NCBI RefSeq assembly: GCF_000967865.1
Contig: NZ_JXRU01000023.1
Coordinates: 1 to 64,000 of the forward strand
Reading direction: 5' to 3'
Source of the DNA: Microbacterium sp. SA39
GTDB taxonomy: Bacteria; Actinomycetota; Actinomycetes; Actinomycetales; Microbacteriaceae
DNA: 64,000 nt
Shown here: positions 1 to 9,858 of the stretch, in pieces
Position numbering within the stretch: the first letter of the stretch is position 1
Layout of the letters: each line of letters opens with the position of its first letter
Position numbers and translations under genes: made by a program
Notes under the pieces: model-generated
Seen by the model: the letters and a program-made list of their open reading frames with translations, nothing else
Databases searched by the model: none
Told to the model about the DNA's origin: nothing

Positions 1-123
1 AACAACGGCATCCCGCAGGTCCGCGGCCCGGCCTGGTGGGACCCCCACCGCAGATGGCGCACGCCCCACCACCTCCACACCGCCTCTCACTTCGCTCGTC
101 CCTCTCGCGCCCGCGCAGGCTGA
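1..123 (+). CDS. 3' end of an unrecognised gene cut by the window edge
   Basis: Frame 1 is open from the left edge to a TGA at 121-123. It encodes about 40 residues rich in Trp, His, Arg and Pro (a WWDPH segment followed by RRWRTPHH). The composition would fit the tail of a DUF222/HNH endonuclease, a family common in this kind of genome, but no diagnostic motif falls inside the window. The call rests only on the open frame and its ending before the next gene. Confidence 0.3.
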   Translation, partial: NNGIPQVRGPAWWDPHRRWRTPHHLHTASHFARPSRARAG

Positions 124-200
124 ACCGAGCGTCACCCGATGCCCATCGACGGGTGCAACCCGATGTGGCATAGTGGGCGGGACGCCGACCCAGGGATGAC

Positions 201-1340
201 ATGTCGAGACCACTCGCGGGACCGCAAAGCCTGCTTCGAACGCTCAACGGCCGCGCGATCCTCGAGGCGCTGGCGCGCAAAGGGCCGCAGACCCGCGCCG
301 AGCTGATGGCCGCGACCGGACTCTCCCGCACGGCCGTGACCCAGGTGCTCCGCATGCTGGACGGCGTCGGAGCCGTCGCCGCCGCGGGGGTCGACCGCGA
401 CACCCGCGGTCCCGCGGCCGCGCGGGTCGGACTGCATCCTCGCCTCGGTTTCGCCGCGGCCGTGCACGTCGACCACCGTGCGGCGCACGTCGTGCTCGTC
501 GATGCGACAGGCACCGTGCGCGCAGAGCAACATGCGCCCTTCCCGACGAACGACGACCGCGTCGGACACATCGCCGCGCTCGTCGAGGGATGCCGTCGCG
601 CCCTGAAAGGGCCGGTGCAGCTCGCGGTCGTCGGCGTCCCTGGCATCGTCACCCCCGACGGCGGCATCCGTGACGACATGGGACCCGACGGGGGTGCCTT
701 CCGGACCGCTCTCTCCGACGCCCTCGGCTGCCCCGTCCGCGTCGAGAACGACGTCAACCTCGCGGCCCTGGCCGAACTCACCTCCGGTGCGGGCGGCGAG
801 CTCGCGAGCTTCGCCCTGCTGCACCTCGACGACGGCCTCGGCGCCGGCATCGTGATCGAAGGAACCCTCCACCGCGGATTCTCCGGCGTCGCGGGCGAGG
901 TCGCCTACCTCCCCCAGACTCCGCTCCCGATCGGCGCCCCGATCGTGAACGATGCGGTCGTCGGAGACCTGGCCCTCGGACTCGGCCTCGACGTCGATGC
1001 CCCGCTCGTCGCGCACCTCGAGGCAGCGGCAGGCGGCGACGAGGCCGCGCAGAAACTCGTCGCCGAGGTCGGCAGACGCCTCGTGCTCGTCGCCGGCACC
1101 GTCGGACTCGTGATCGACCCTGAGGCGTTCATCCTGGGCGGCGACGCCGTGCATCCGATGCTCATCGACGCGGTCGCCCGCACCGCAGCCGAGTACAACG
1201 CCCAGCTCCCGTTGCGGTTCCTCGTCTCCTCGTTCGGCCCCGAAGCGCCTCTCGTCGGGGCCGTGGGCGAAGCGGCATCCGCTCTTCGCGTGGCGCTGTT
1301 CACCCGCATCCTCACCCCGCCCGCCAAGGTCAGTCGCTGA
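201..1340 (+). CDS. ROK-family transcriptional regulator
   Basis: This 379-residue protein has an N-terminal winged-helix domain (about residues 14-60, with a GLSRTAVTQVLRML recognition-helix pattern) followed by a ROK sugar-kinase-like fold (residues about 80-370). The C-terminal domain keeps the GVPGIVTPDG and GVAGEV stretches, but the CxCGxxGC zinc motif that normally follows GEV in ROK proteins is absent, since the stretch after GEVAYLPQ has no cysteine. ROK regulators of this layout (NagC/Mlc/XylR type) bind sugars or sugar phosphates and control nearby catabolic genes. The deacetylase and MFS genes follow in the same direction with a 20-base gap, so it probably controls them. The ATG at 201 has no convincing Shine-Dalgarno. 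Ligand unknown. Confidence 0.85.
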   Translation: MSRPLAGPQSLLRTLNGRAILEALARKGPQTRAELMAATGLSRTAVTQVLRMLDGVGAVAAAGVDRDTRGPAAARVGLHPRLGFAAAVHVDHRAAHVVLVDATGTVRAEQHAPFPTNDDRVGHIAALVEGCRRALKGPVQLAVVGVPGIVTPDGGIRDDMGPDGGAFRTALSDALGCPVRVENDVNLAALAELTSGAGGELASFALLHLDDGLGAGIVIEGTLHRGFSGVAGEVAYLPQTPLPIGAPIVNDAVVGDLALGLGLDVDAPLVAHLEAAAGGDEAAQKLVAEVGRRLVLVAGTVGLVIDPEAFILGGDAVHPMLIDAVARTAAEYNAQLPLRFLVSSFGPEAPLVGAVGEAASALRVALFTRILTPPAKVSR

Positions 1341-1360
1341 CCGCCCGACAGGATCCGCCG

Positions 1361-2290
1361 ATGACCGCTCCGTCCGACCTCGCCGATCGTCTCGGACTCG
1401 CGCCGGGCACGCGGGGAATCATCCTCAACGCCGACGACTTCGGCATGTGCCACGCGGCCAACACCGCCATCATCGATCTCCTGATCGCGGGCCGGATCGA
1501 CTCCACCACGGTGATGGTGCCGTGCGCCTGGTCACCGGAGGCTCTGGCGTTCGCGGCATCCCGCACCGACCTCGACGTCGGGGTGCACCTCGTCCTGACC
1601 AGCGAATGGACCCGCTACCGCTGGCGCCCGCTCACCGGCACAGCGACGACGCTCGTCGATGCAGACGGGTTCTTCCCCGTAGACACCGCGGCCGTCGAAC
1701 GCGACGTCTCAGAAGAGGATGTCGCCGCAGAGATCGCCGCACAGCTGCACGCCGCGCTCGACGCCGGCGTCGACGTGACGCACCTCGACAACCACATGGG
1801 CTCCGTCTACGGACTCGTCACCGGCCGAGACTTCCTGCGCCCCGTCTTCGAGCTCGCCGCGCGCCACGGACTTCCGTTCCGTCTGCCACGCAGCATGGAC
1901 GGAGTCGGAGCGGATGCCGCGCTGCAGGCGAAACTCGACGAGGCGGCGGCGGCTGCAGAGGCTGCCGGCGTCGAGATCGTCGACCGCCTGTGGAGTCACC
2001 CGTTCGCCCTGCTCGGCGAGGGGACAGCCGAGGAGGAGACCTACGAACAGGTGCGGGAAGGTTTCGTCGCCCTGCTGCGCGCCGTCCCGGCGGGAGTGAC
2101 CGAGATCTACCTGCATCCGATGATCGACGACGACGAACTGCAGGCCGTGGTCGACTACGGCGCCGCGAAACGCGGCTACGAGCAGCGGCTGCTGAGCGAC
2201 CCCGTGGTCCTGCAGGCGATCGAGGACGAGGCGCTCGTGCGCGTGGGGTGGCGCGATCTGCGAAACCTGCAGCGGAGCGGCATCCGATGA
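1361..2290 (+). CDS. ChbG/HpnK (YdjC-like) carbohydrate deacetylase
   Basis: 309 residues. The NADDFGMC motif at about residues 23-30 is the metal-binding signature of the YdjC/ChbG family, with further family histidines in VGVHLVLTSEW and THLDNHMGS. ChbG removes an N-acetyl group from chitooligosaccharides; relatives such as HpnK act on other N-acetylated sugars. It is a soluble enzyme with no signal peptide. It starts 20 bases after the ROK regulator, behind an AGGA element, and its stop overlaps the start of the MFS transporter (ATGA), so the three genes form one unit, likely for uptake and processing of an acetylated or glycosidic sugar. The substrate is inferred only at this level. Confidence 0.88.
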   Translation: MTAPSDLADRLGLAPGTRGIILNADDFGMCHAANTAIIDLLIAGRIDSTTVMVPCAWSPEALAFAASRTDLDVGVHLVLTSEWTRYRWRPLTGTATTLVDADGFFPVDTAAVERDVSEEDVAAEIAAQLHAALDAGVDVTHLDNHMGSVYGLVTGRDFLRPVFELAARHGLPFRLPRSMDGVGADAALQAKLDEAAAAAEAAGVEIVDRLWSHPFALLGEGTAEEETYEQVREGFVALLRAVPAGVTEIYLHPMIDDDELQAVVDYGAAKRGYEQRLLSDPVVLQAIEDEALVRVGWRDLRNLQRSGIR

Positions 2291-3660
2291 CCTCCCCGGA
2301 CGGGCAGATCCACGGGCAGACCCGCGAGCTCTTCCGCGCGCGCCTCCGCGACCGCCGACTGGATGCCGCACCGACGCGGGCGCAGTCGATCGCCTTCGGC
2401 GCCTCCGGCTTCCCGACCCAGCTGATGACGCAGACGTTCTCGGCCTTCGTCGTCTACTTCTACGTCGCGCAGCTGGCGGTGCCCGCGGGGTGGGTGGCCG
2501 CGGCGATGATCGCCCACGGCATCCTGAACGCCGTGCTGAACCCGATCGTCGGTACGCTGTCCGACCGCCTGCGCACGCCGTGGGGCAGGCGCATCCCGTG
2601 GATCGGCATCGGTGTCGTGCCGCTCGTCGTCGCGTTCGCGCTGGTCTGGATGCCGCCGGAACTCCCGGTCGCGGGACTCATCGTCTGGTTCCTGGTCGTC
2701 GTCGCGGTCTACGACATCGCCTTCGTGGTGGTGGTGCTGAACATCTCTGCGCTGTTCCCGGAGATCTTCCGCACCACCGAGGAACGCGCGAGAGGCAACG
2801 TCCCCAGGCAGATCTTCGCCATCCTCGGCATCGTGCTCGGCACCGCCGGCGCTCCCGCGCTCTACGCCACGATCGGCTGGCCCGGGATGGCCCTCGTGCT
2901 CGCCGGCGTCTGCCTGGTGCTGCTGGTGTGGTCCTTCCTCGGGGGCATGATCGAGCGCCGCGCGCCCGACGCCGCGTCGACGCCGACTGCCGTCGAGATG
3001 CGCTGGCGCGACCAGCTGATCTACACGTTCCGCAATCGCGCTTTCGCCCCCTACGTACTCGGGTCGCTCCTGGTGCAGACCGCGATCGCCGTGATGCTGG
3101 CCGCGGTCCCCTTCTACGTGCGCTACTCGCTCCGGGCGGACGAGGGCGAGGGCAGTCTCCTGCTGGGAGCGATCTCCGTGACCGCGATCCCCTCGATCGT
3201 GCTGTGGAGCGCCGTCGTGCGGCGGACGAGTCCGCGCACGGCACTGCTGTGGAGCGTGGCCGTGCTCGGCATCGCGGTACTCGGCTACGTGTTCCCGTCG
3301 AACGTCGCGGGCGCGGCTCTCGTCGGTGTCGCGGCCGGCGTCGGCGTCGGTGGGCTGCTGCAGCTGCTTGAGGTGATGCTGGCGCAGATCATCGATGCGG
3401 ATGCCGCGCGCACAGGGCGCCGCCGCGAGGGCGCCTACTTCGGGGTGAACGGTTTCGTGGTGCGCGGTAGCGTCATCTTGCAGGCGATCGTCGCGGCCTG
3501 GGTGTTGACGGCATCCGGCTTCGATGCACGGCTGGAGGATGCTCAGCCGGACGGCGTCGACGGCGGCATCCGTGTCATGCTCGCCGTGATCCCCTTCGGA
3601 TTCACGGCGCTCGCCTGGCTCTGCTTCTGGCTCTACCCGATCCGCACTCGCGACGTCTGA
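2287..3660 (+). CDS. MFS transporter, GPH/SLC45-like sugar permease
   Basis: 457 residues when started at the ATG that overlaps the deacetylase stop (ATGA). The frame stays open further upstream, but that part only mirrors the deacetylase gene. About twelve hydrophobic segments are visible. The loop after TM2 reads SDRLRTPWGRRIPW, which fits the D-x-x-R-x-x-x-G-R-R loop of glycoside-pentoside-hexuronide and sucrose-type carriers. Inner-membrane location and cation-coupled sugar import are inferred from the family. Translational coupling to the deacetylase suggests the transported sugar is its substrate. Confidence 0.87.
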   Translation: MTSPDGQIHGQTRELFRARLRDRRLDAAPTRAQSIAFGASGFPTQLMTQTFSAFVVYFYVAQLAVPAGWVAAAMIAHGILNAVLNPIVGTLSDRLRTPWGRRIPWIGIGVVPLVVAFALVWMPPELPVAGLIVWFLVVVAVYDIAFVVVVLNISALFPEIFRTTEERARGNVPRQIFAILGIVLGTAGAPALYATIGWPGMALVLAGVCLVLLVWSFLGGMIERRAPDAASTPTAVEMRWRDQLIYTFRNRAFAPYVLGSLLVQTAIAVMLAAVPFYVRYSLRADEGEGSLLLGAISVTAIPSIVLWSAVVRRTSPRTALLWSVAVLGIAVLGYVFPSNVAGAALVGVAAGVGVGGLLQLLEVMLAQIIDADAARTGRRREGAYFGVNGFVVRGSVILQAIVAAWVLTASGFDARLEDAQPDGVDGGIRVMLAVIPFGFTALAWLCFWLYPIRTRDV

Positions 3661-3678
3661 GTCGCATCCCTCTAGCGA

Positions 3679-3717
3679 CGTTTCGTCTCCCTCGCTTCGC
3701 TCCCTCGCTCAACGACC
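3679..3717 (-). repeat. REP-like element, family A (GTCGTTGAGCGA...GACGAAACG)
   Basis: Read on the minus strand this is GGTCGTTGAGCGA, then GAGCGAAGCGA, then GAGACGAAACG. Near-identical copies occur at 11825-11862, 30726-30757 and 30767-30804. It lies just after the MFS stop codon. Confidence 0.8.
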
Positions 3718-3796
3718 GGCAGGCGCAGCCGGCGAGCGCAGCGAGCCGCTGCCTCCGCCGTACCTCCGTACAGGAAACGCGGCCGTCCTACGGCTC

Positions 3797-3896
3797 GCGG
3801 GTGCGGGGATCGCGCCGAGGCGAGCATCGGGGAGGGGACCCGCTTGCGGGGAGGGGCGCCCCGCTCTGCGAGCAGCGGCGCGATCCCCGCACCCGC
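3797..3896. repeat. Perfect 20-bp inverted repeat between convergent genes
   Basis: The left arm at 3797-3816 is GCGGGTGCGGGGATCGCGCC, and 3877-3896 is its exact reverse complement. The 60-base loop is itself G-rich. It fills the gap between the MFS gene and galE, which converge, so it could act as a bidirectional transcription barrier. No T-tract follows, so a classical terminator is not certain. Confidence 0.75.
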
Positions 3897-3915
3897 CCCC
3901 CGAGAAACCTGAGAC

Positions 3916-4896
3916 CTAAGAACCGGAAGCCCGCCGAGCTTCCCACCCAGACGCCACCATAGCGTCCACCGAATACCGCATCTTCCACTCCAGGTCCCGC
4001 GCCGCGAGCTCGCCGGTCGCGACGATGCGGTCGGGGTCTCCAGGGCGGCGCGGACCGATCTCGGGGGTGAAGTCGATGCCGGTGACGCGGGCCACGGCAT
4101 CCATGATCTGCTTCACGCTGAGGCCGTCGCCGGAACCGAGGTTGTACGCGGCTTCGATGGGCTGGCCGCCGGCCAGGCGCTTCGCGGCGGCGACGTGCGC
4201 GGCCGCGATGTCGCCGACGTGCACGTAGTCGCGCACGTTGGTGCCGTCTTCGGTGTCGTAGTCGTCGCCGAAGATCTTCGGGGTCTTCCCCGCGATGAGC
4301 GCCTCGAACACGATCGGGAAGAGGTTGTGCGGGCTGACGTCGTAGACCGTGGGGTCGGCGGATCCGACCACGTTGAAGTAGCGGAGCGAGGTGTGGCGCA
4401 GCGGGCGGTCCGACTCGGCGGTGGCGATCGCCTGATCACGCAGCAGCCACTCGCCGATGAGCTTCGACTCGCCGTAGGGGCTCGCCGGCTTCTTCGCGGT
4501 GGCCTCCTCGACGAGAGCGACGTCGGGGGTGCCGAAGACGGCGGCGGACGAGGAGAAGACGATGTTCGCCACGCCTGCGGCCTCCATGGCCTCGAGGATC
4601 ACCCGCGTGCCCTCGACGTTCTGCGCGTAGGTGTGCAGGGGGCGCTGCACGGAGACGCCGGCGTACTTGAAGCCGGCGACGTGGATCACGCCCTCCGCAT
4701 CGTGGTCGCGGAGCGTCTTCTCGACGAGCGCACGATCGAGGATGCTGCCTTGCACGAAGGGCACGCCCTCGGGCACGAACGACGGCACTCCGCTGGAGAG
4801 GTCGTCGAGCACGACCGGGGTGAGTCCGGCATCCGCGAGGGCACGGACGACGTGGGCACCGATGTAGCCGGCGCCGCCGGTCACGATCCAGGACAT
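3916..4896 (-). CDS. galE: UDP-glucose 4-epimerase
   Basis: 326 residues, the usual GalE length. The N-terminal Rossmann motif is TGGAGYIGAH (residues 6-15), and the catalytic S...YxxxK pair is visible as SSSAAVFG and SPYGESK. GalE interconverts UDP-galactose and UDP-glucose with bound NAD+, closing the Leloir pathway begun by GalK and GalT just upstream. It follows galK by 48 bases, behind a good Shine-Dalgarno (GGAGAGGAA). It is therefore the third gene of the galT-galK-galE transcript, although an internal promoter in the gap cannot be excluded. Confidence 0.96.
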   Translation of the reverse strand: MSWIVTGGAGYIGAHVVRALADAGLTPVVLDDLSSGVPSFVPEGVPFVQGSILDRALVEKTLRDHDAEGVIHVAGFKYAGVSVQRPLHTYAQNVEGTRVILEAMEAAGVANIVFSSSAAVFGTPDVALVEEATAKKPASPYGESKLIGEWLLRDQAIATAESDRPLRHTSLRYFNVVGSADPTVYDVSPHNLFPIVFEALIAGKTPKIFGDDYDTEDGTNVRDYVHVGDIAAAHVAAAKRLAGGQPIEAAYNLGSGDGLSVKQIMDAVARVTGIDFTPEIGPRRPGDPDRIVATGELAARDLEWKMRYSVDAMVASGWEARRASGS

Positions 4897-4944
4897 GACG
4901 TTCCTCTCCTGCCGCAGTTCGTCGCGGCTCGACCACTCATTCTG

Positions 4945-6164
<1,220 letters not shown>

Positions 6165-6168
<4 letters not shown>

Positions 6169-7430
6169 GCGGTGGGCTCCAGGTCAGGTGTCTGCGCCTC
6201 GCCGGAGGGCGGGGTGCTCTCGGCGGGCGAGGTGCTCTCAGCGAGCGGGGTGCTCTCGGCATCCGCGCGTGCGATCGCCTCGCGGATGCGGGCGGCGCCC
6301 TGCTCGGGCGGGACTTCGGCGGCCCACGCCCCCATCGCGGCCTCGGACCCGGCGAGGAACTTGAGCTTGTCGGCTGCCCGGCGGGGACTCGTCAGCTGCA
6401 GGTGCAGGCGCACGGCGTCGCGGCCCGCGTGCACGGGAGCCTGATGCCATGCGGAGATGTAAGGAGTGGGGGAGTCGTAGAGCGCGTCCACTCCGCGCAG
6501 CAGCCGCAGGTAGAGGGGGGCGAGCTCGTCGCGTTCGGCTTCCGACGTGGCGGCGAGATCCGGCACGTGACGGTGCGGCATGAGGTGCACCTCCAGCGGC
6601 CAGCGCGCGGCGAACGGCACGAACGCCGTCCAGTGCTCGCCGCGGAAGACCACGCGCTCGGATGCCTGCTCGAACTCGAGGATGCGCTGGAACAGGTCGG
6701 GCGCAGTGCGGTCGATCGAGTCGAGAAGGCGGGTGGTGCGCGGCGTCACGTACGGGTACGCGTAGATCTGACCGTGCGGGTGCGGGAGGGTCACGCCGAT
6801 CGCCTCTCCGCGGTTCTCGAACGGGAAGATCTGCTGGATCCCGGGAAGCTGCGAGAGTGTCGCTGTGCGGTCAGCCCAAGCCTCGATCACCGTACGGGCC
6901 CGGGTCACCGACTGGGTGCCGAAGGAACCGGTGTGCTCGGGGCTGAAGCAGACGACCTCGCAACGGCCGATCGAGGTGCGGGAGCGGCCGAGGCCGAGGG
7001 CGTCGAGGTCGTCGAGTCCGCGGGGAGCGTCGGCGGCCGCGGGGGCACCGCCGAGGGCTTCGGCCAGCGCGGGGCCGAACGCGGGCGAGCGGTTCTCGAA
7101 CACGGCGACGTCGTAGAGCGAGGGCACCTCGGAGGGATTGTCCGGGGTCTGCGGCGCGAGCGGATCGGCCGACGCACTCGGCATCATGACGCGGTTCTGC
7201 CGGTTCGCCGCGACCGTGATCCAGTCTCCGGTGAGAACGTCGAGGCGCATGGAGGCGGTCTCGGGGCGCGGGGCGAGGGTGCGGGCGTCGACGGCGCGTT
7301 CGGCGCCGAGCGTCGTGCCGGGGTCGTCGTAGTAGACGAGGTCTCGGCCGTCGGCGAGCGTGGTGGCGCGCTTGACCACACCGGCGCCGAGGGTCTCGGT
7401 GCGCAACTCAGCAAGATTTTCCGTGTTCAC
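6165..7430 (-). CDS. galT: Galactose-1-phosphate uridylyltransferase
   Basis: 421 residues from the chosen GTG. The active-site HPHGQIYAYP and the MPHRHVPDL stretch of GalT are present; the last 35 residues are a low-complexity Ser/Thr/Pro/Glu tail not expected in the family. The enzyme exchanges UMP between UDP-glucose and galactose-1-phosphate. Start choice: the frame stays open to 7631, but that part runs through the regulator gene. At 7430 a GTG sits exactly 6 bases behind a -10 box TACCAT (7442-7437), itself 18 bases behind TTGACG (7466-7461). This is the leaderless spacing seen at many genes here. A TTG at 7406 is an alternative. The operator at 7424-7437 covers the -10 and start, so galTKE is under LacI-type repression. 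Confidence 0.9.
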
Positions 7431-7479
7431 GTAAACATGGTACGTCCGCGACCGTGGTAACGTCAACATTGCTGAGTTG
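7404..7479. repeat. Inverted repeat enclosing the gal control region
   Basis: CAACTCAGCAA at 7404-7414 is repeated in exact inverted orientation at 7469-7479, with 54 bases between. The arm and its flank (CAACTCAGCAAGATTTT) resemble the arm of the palindromic element inside cydD at 61000-61016 (CACAATTCAGCAAGAAT), which suggests a shared repeat family. Confidence 0.55.
7424..7468. promoter_or_regulatory. Divergent gal promoters with two LacI-type operators
   Basis: Operator 1 is TGTTCACGTAAACA (7424-7437; 6 of 7 positions symmetric about the central CG). Operator 2 is TGGTAACGTCAACA (7455-7468; 5 of 7). Their centres lie 31 bases apart, about three helical turns. The leftward galT promoter is TTGACG (7466-7461), 18 bases, then TACCAT (7442-7437), so operator 2 covers its -35 and operator 1 its -10 and start site. 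On the plus strand TAACGT (7458-7463) can serve as -10 for the regulator gene. Binding by the adjacent LacI protein is inferred. Confidence 0.7.
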
Positions 7480-7495
7480 TGAACGGAGGATGCCG

Positions 7496-8539
7496 GTGAC
7501 CGACGGCGATCTCGACCCCCGCGCCCTCCCCGCGCCGGACCGCCGCCCGCGATCTCGGCGTCCGTCATCGGGTCGCGTGTCGATGGCGATGGTCGCCGCC
7601 CGTGCCGGTGTCTCCGGACAGACCGTCTCACGCGTCGTCAACGACAGTCCTCGCGTCGATCCCGCCACGAGAGCCCGGGTCGAGCAGGCCATGGTCGAGC
7701 TCGGCTATCGCCCGCACCGCGCAGCACGTGCACTTCGCACCGGTCGTTCGCACACCATCGGGCTCGTCGTCACGACGCTCGCGACGATCGGCAACTCGAG
7801 GATGCTGCAGGCCACGGCCGAAGCGGCGGCGGACCGCGGTTACGCCCTCACGGTCGTGACCGCCGCAGACGGGGTCGGCTCGGCCTTCGACCGCCTGGCC
7901 GAGCAGGAGGTCGACGGAGCCATCGTCCTGAACGAGGCCTCGGCGCAGGTCTCCGCCGAGAAGCACCCGGCGGGGCTGCGTCTCGTCGTCGTCGACGCTC
8001 CGACCGACGCCGGGTTCATCGCCGTGCACAGCGACCATCGTGGGGGAGCGGCGACCGCGACCACGCGCCTGCTCGAGCTCGGGCACGACACCGTGCATCA
8101 CCTCGCGGGTCCCGCCGACTCCTATGCAGCGTCCGAACGCGAGCGGGGATGGCGGGAGACGCTCGTCGCGGCGGGCGTCTCCGCACCCGATGTCGTGCGC
8201 GGCGACTGGAGCGCAGATGCCGGATTCGTCGCCGGTACGGCCCTGGCCTCGGCATCCGCCGTGTTCTGCGCCAACGACCAGATGGCGCTCGGCCTGCTGC
8301 GCGCGCTCGCCGAGACCGGCAGACGGGTGCCCGGGGATGTCAGCGTGATCGGCTTCGACGATGTGCCGGATGCCGCGAACTACCGCCCACCGTTGACCAC
8401 GATCCGGCAGGACTTCACCGCTCTCGCGCAGCGCGCGGTGGCTGCCCTCGTCGCCGGCATCGAGGGATTCGACGGCCTCGAGGGCCCCGACATCATCCCG
8501 ACGCGGCTCGTGGAGCGCGAGAGCGCTGCGTCACGCTGA
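7496..8539 (+). CDS. LacI-family regulator of galactose genes
   Basis: 347 residues from a GTG at 7496, chosen because GGAGG (7485-7489) lies 6 bases before it; the in-frame ATG at 7490 overlaps that Shine-Dalgarno. After a basic, Pro/Arg-rich tail of about 25 residues comes the LacI headpiece (VSMAMVAARAGVSGQTVSRV, hinge VELGYRPHRAARALRTGRS) and a type-1 periplasmic-binding-protein-like ligand domain ending in the GFDDVPDAANYRPPLTTIRQD stretch. It is divergent from galTKE and shares the operator region. It very likely represses galTKE and itself, with galactose or a related sugar as inducer; the ligand is inferred from context. Confidence 0.88.
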   Translation: MTDGDLDPRALPAPDRRPRSRRPSSGRVSMAMVAARAGVSGQTVSRVVNDSPRVDPATRARVEQAMVELGYRPHRAARALRTGRSHTIGLVVTTLATIGNSRMLQATAEAAADRGYALTVVTAADGVGSAFDRLAEQEVDGAIVLNEASAQVSAEKHPAGLRLVVVDAPTDAGFIAVHSDHRGGAATATTRLLELGHDTVHHLAGPADSYAASERERGWRETLVAAGVSAPDVVRGDWSADAGFVAGTALASASAVFCANDQMALGLLRALAETGRRVPGDVSVIGFDDVPDAANYRPPLTTIRQDFTALAQRAVAALVAGIEGFDGLEGPDIIPTRLVERESAASR

Positions 8540-8624
8540 CGGCGCATCAGCCGGGGCTCAACACAAAAACGCGACGGCGTGAGGCCTCTGGCTGCACGAT
8601 GCATGCGTATGCCAGACTGCGTGG

Positions 8625-9761
8625 ATGGCCGAACGCATCCTGACCACGCACGTCGGGTCGCTGCCCCGCAGCGCCGCCGTCACCGACCTCGTCTTCGCGC
8701 AGGAGCGCGGCGACGCGGTCGACGCGAAGCGGTTCGACGCGGTGATCGGTGAGGCCGTCGACGAGTGCGTCGCGCGACAGGTGTCCGCCGGGATCGACCT
8801 GGTGTCGGACGGGGAGATGTCGAAGATCTCCTACGCGACGTACATCAAGGACCGCATCACGGGGTTCGACGGCGACAGTCCCCGCACACCGCCCGCCGAT
8901 CTGGAGGACTTCCCCGGCTTCCTGCGCCGCCAGGCGAGCAGCGGCGGAACGCCCACCTACCGCCGGCCCTGCTGTGTGGGTCCGATCGCCCCGAAGACCC
9001 TCGCCCCGCTCGAGGTGGATCTGCGGCACCTCCGGGCGCCGGTCGACCGCCACCGTCCGACGGATGCGTTCATGAACGCGGCGTCGCCCGGGGTCATCGC
9101 GCTGTTCCAGCCGGATCGGTATTACGGCGATCACGACGCCTACCTCGAAGCGCTGGCCGAGGCGATGCGTCCGGAGTACGAGGCCATCGTCGCAGCCGGC
9201 TTCACGCTGCAGCTGGACAGCCCCGACATCGGAGTCGGGCGCCACATGATGTTCAAGGACCGCAGCGATCACGAGTACCTGCGCGTCGTCGCGCAGCACA
9301 TCGAGGTTCTCAACCATGCGCTGCGCAATGTCCCTGCGGATCGCGTGCGGATGCATGTGTGCTGGGGGAACTACGAGGGTCCGCACCACCGTGACATCGA
9401 GATGCGCACGATCCTTCCCGCGCTGATGAAGGCGAAGCCGCAGGGGCTGCTCTTCGAGGCCTCGAACCCGCGTCACCAGCACGACTGGCAGGCCTTCAGC
9501 GAGCACGCGGAGCTCCTCCCCGACGACCGGGTGCTGATCCCCGGTGTGATCGACTCGACGACGAACTTCATCGAGCATCCGGAGGTCGTCGCGCAGCGCA
9601 TCGCCGCGTTCGTGAACATCGTGGGTCCCGACCGCGTGATCGCCGGCACCGATTGCGGCTTCTCGACGTTCGCGGGTTTCGGGGCGGTCGACCCCGACAT
9701 CGTCTACGCGAAGCTCGAGACGCTGGCGGTCGGCGCCGAGCTCGCGAGTTCGCGGCTCTGA
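8625..9761 (+). CDS. MetE C-terminal-domain-like protein (cobalamin-independent methyltransferase fold)
   Basis: 378 residues, the size of single-domain relatives of the MetE C-terminal barrel (core methionine synthases, epoxyalkane:CoM transferase-like proteins) rather than full-length MetE of about 750. The N-terminus LTTHVGSLPRS is typical. Zinc ligands can be proposed as H244 and C246 (MHVCWGNYEG) and C344 (GTDCGFSTF). It probably transfers a methyl or alkyl group to or from a thiol, but the physiological substrate is unknown. Start: CAGACT at 8613-8618 lies 6 bases before the ATG with no Shine-Dalgarno, consistent with a leaderless mRNA. It stands alone between the gal regulator and the next operon. 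Confidence 0.75.
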   Translation: MAERILTTHVGSLPRSAAVTDLVFAQERGDAVDAKRFDAVIGEAVDECVARQVSAGIDLVSDGEMSKISYATYIKDRITGFDGDSPRTPPADLEDFPGFLRRQASSGGTPTYRRPCCVGPIAPKTLAPLEVDLRHLRAPVDRHRPTDAFMNAASPGVIALFQPDRYYGDHDAYLEALAEAMRPEYEAIVAAGFTLQLDSPDIGVGRHMMFKDRSDHEYLRVVAQHIEVLNHALRNVPADRVRMHVCWGNYEGPHHRDIEMRTILPALMKAKPQGLLFEASNPRHQHDWQAFSEHAELLPDDRVLIPGVIDSTTNFIEHPEVVAQRIAAFVNIVGPDRVIAGTDCGFSTFAGFGAVDPDIVYAKLETLAVGAELASSRL

Positions 9762-9769
9762 CGCCCCGT

Positions 9770-9816
9770 TTGCACGTTCGCTCGCTTCGTGTCATGATCT
9801 GGGAAAGCGCTTACCC
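9770..9816 (+). promoter_or_regulatory. Promoter and LacI-type operator of the sugar-acid operon
   Basis: TTGCAC (9770-9775), 17 bases, CATGAT (9793-9798). The near-perfect palindrome GGGAAAGCGCTTACCC (9801-9816; 7 of 8 base pairs symmetric) starts just behind the -10 and covers the expected start site. Its AAGCGCTT core is typical of LacI/GalR-family operators. The likely binder is the LacI protein encoded fifth in the operon at 13918. Confidence 0.65.
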
Positions 9817-9858
9817 GTATCGAACGAGAGCGCATCTACTTCCAGAGAACGGATCACC

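Noticed and set aside
7431-7631. Upstream starts for galT inside the LacI regulator gene
   Set aside because: They would place the galT start beyond its promoter and inside the divergent gene; the GTG at 7430 fits the promoter spacing.
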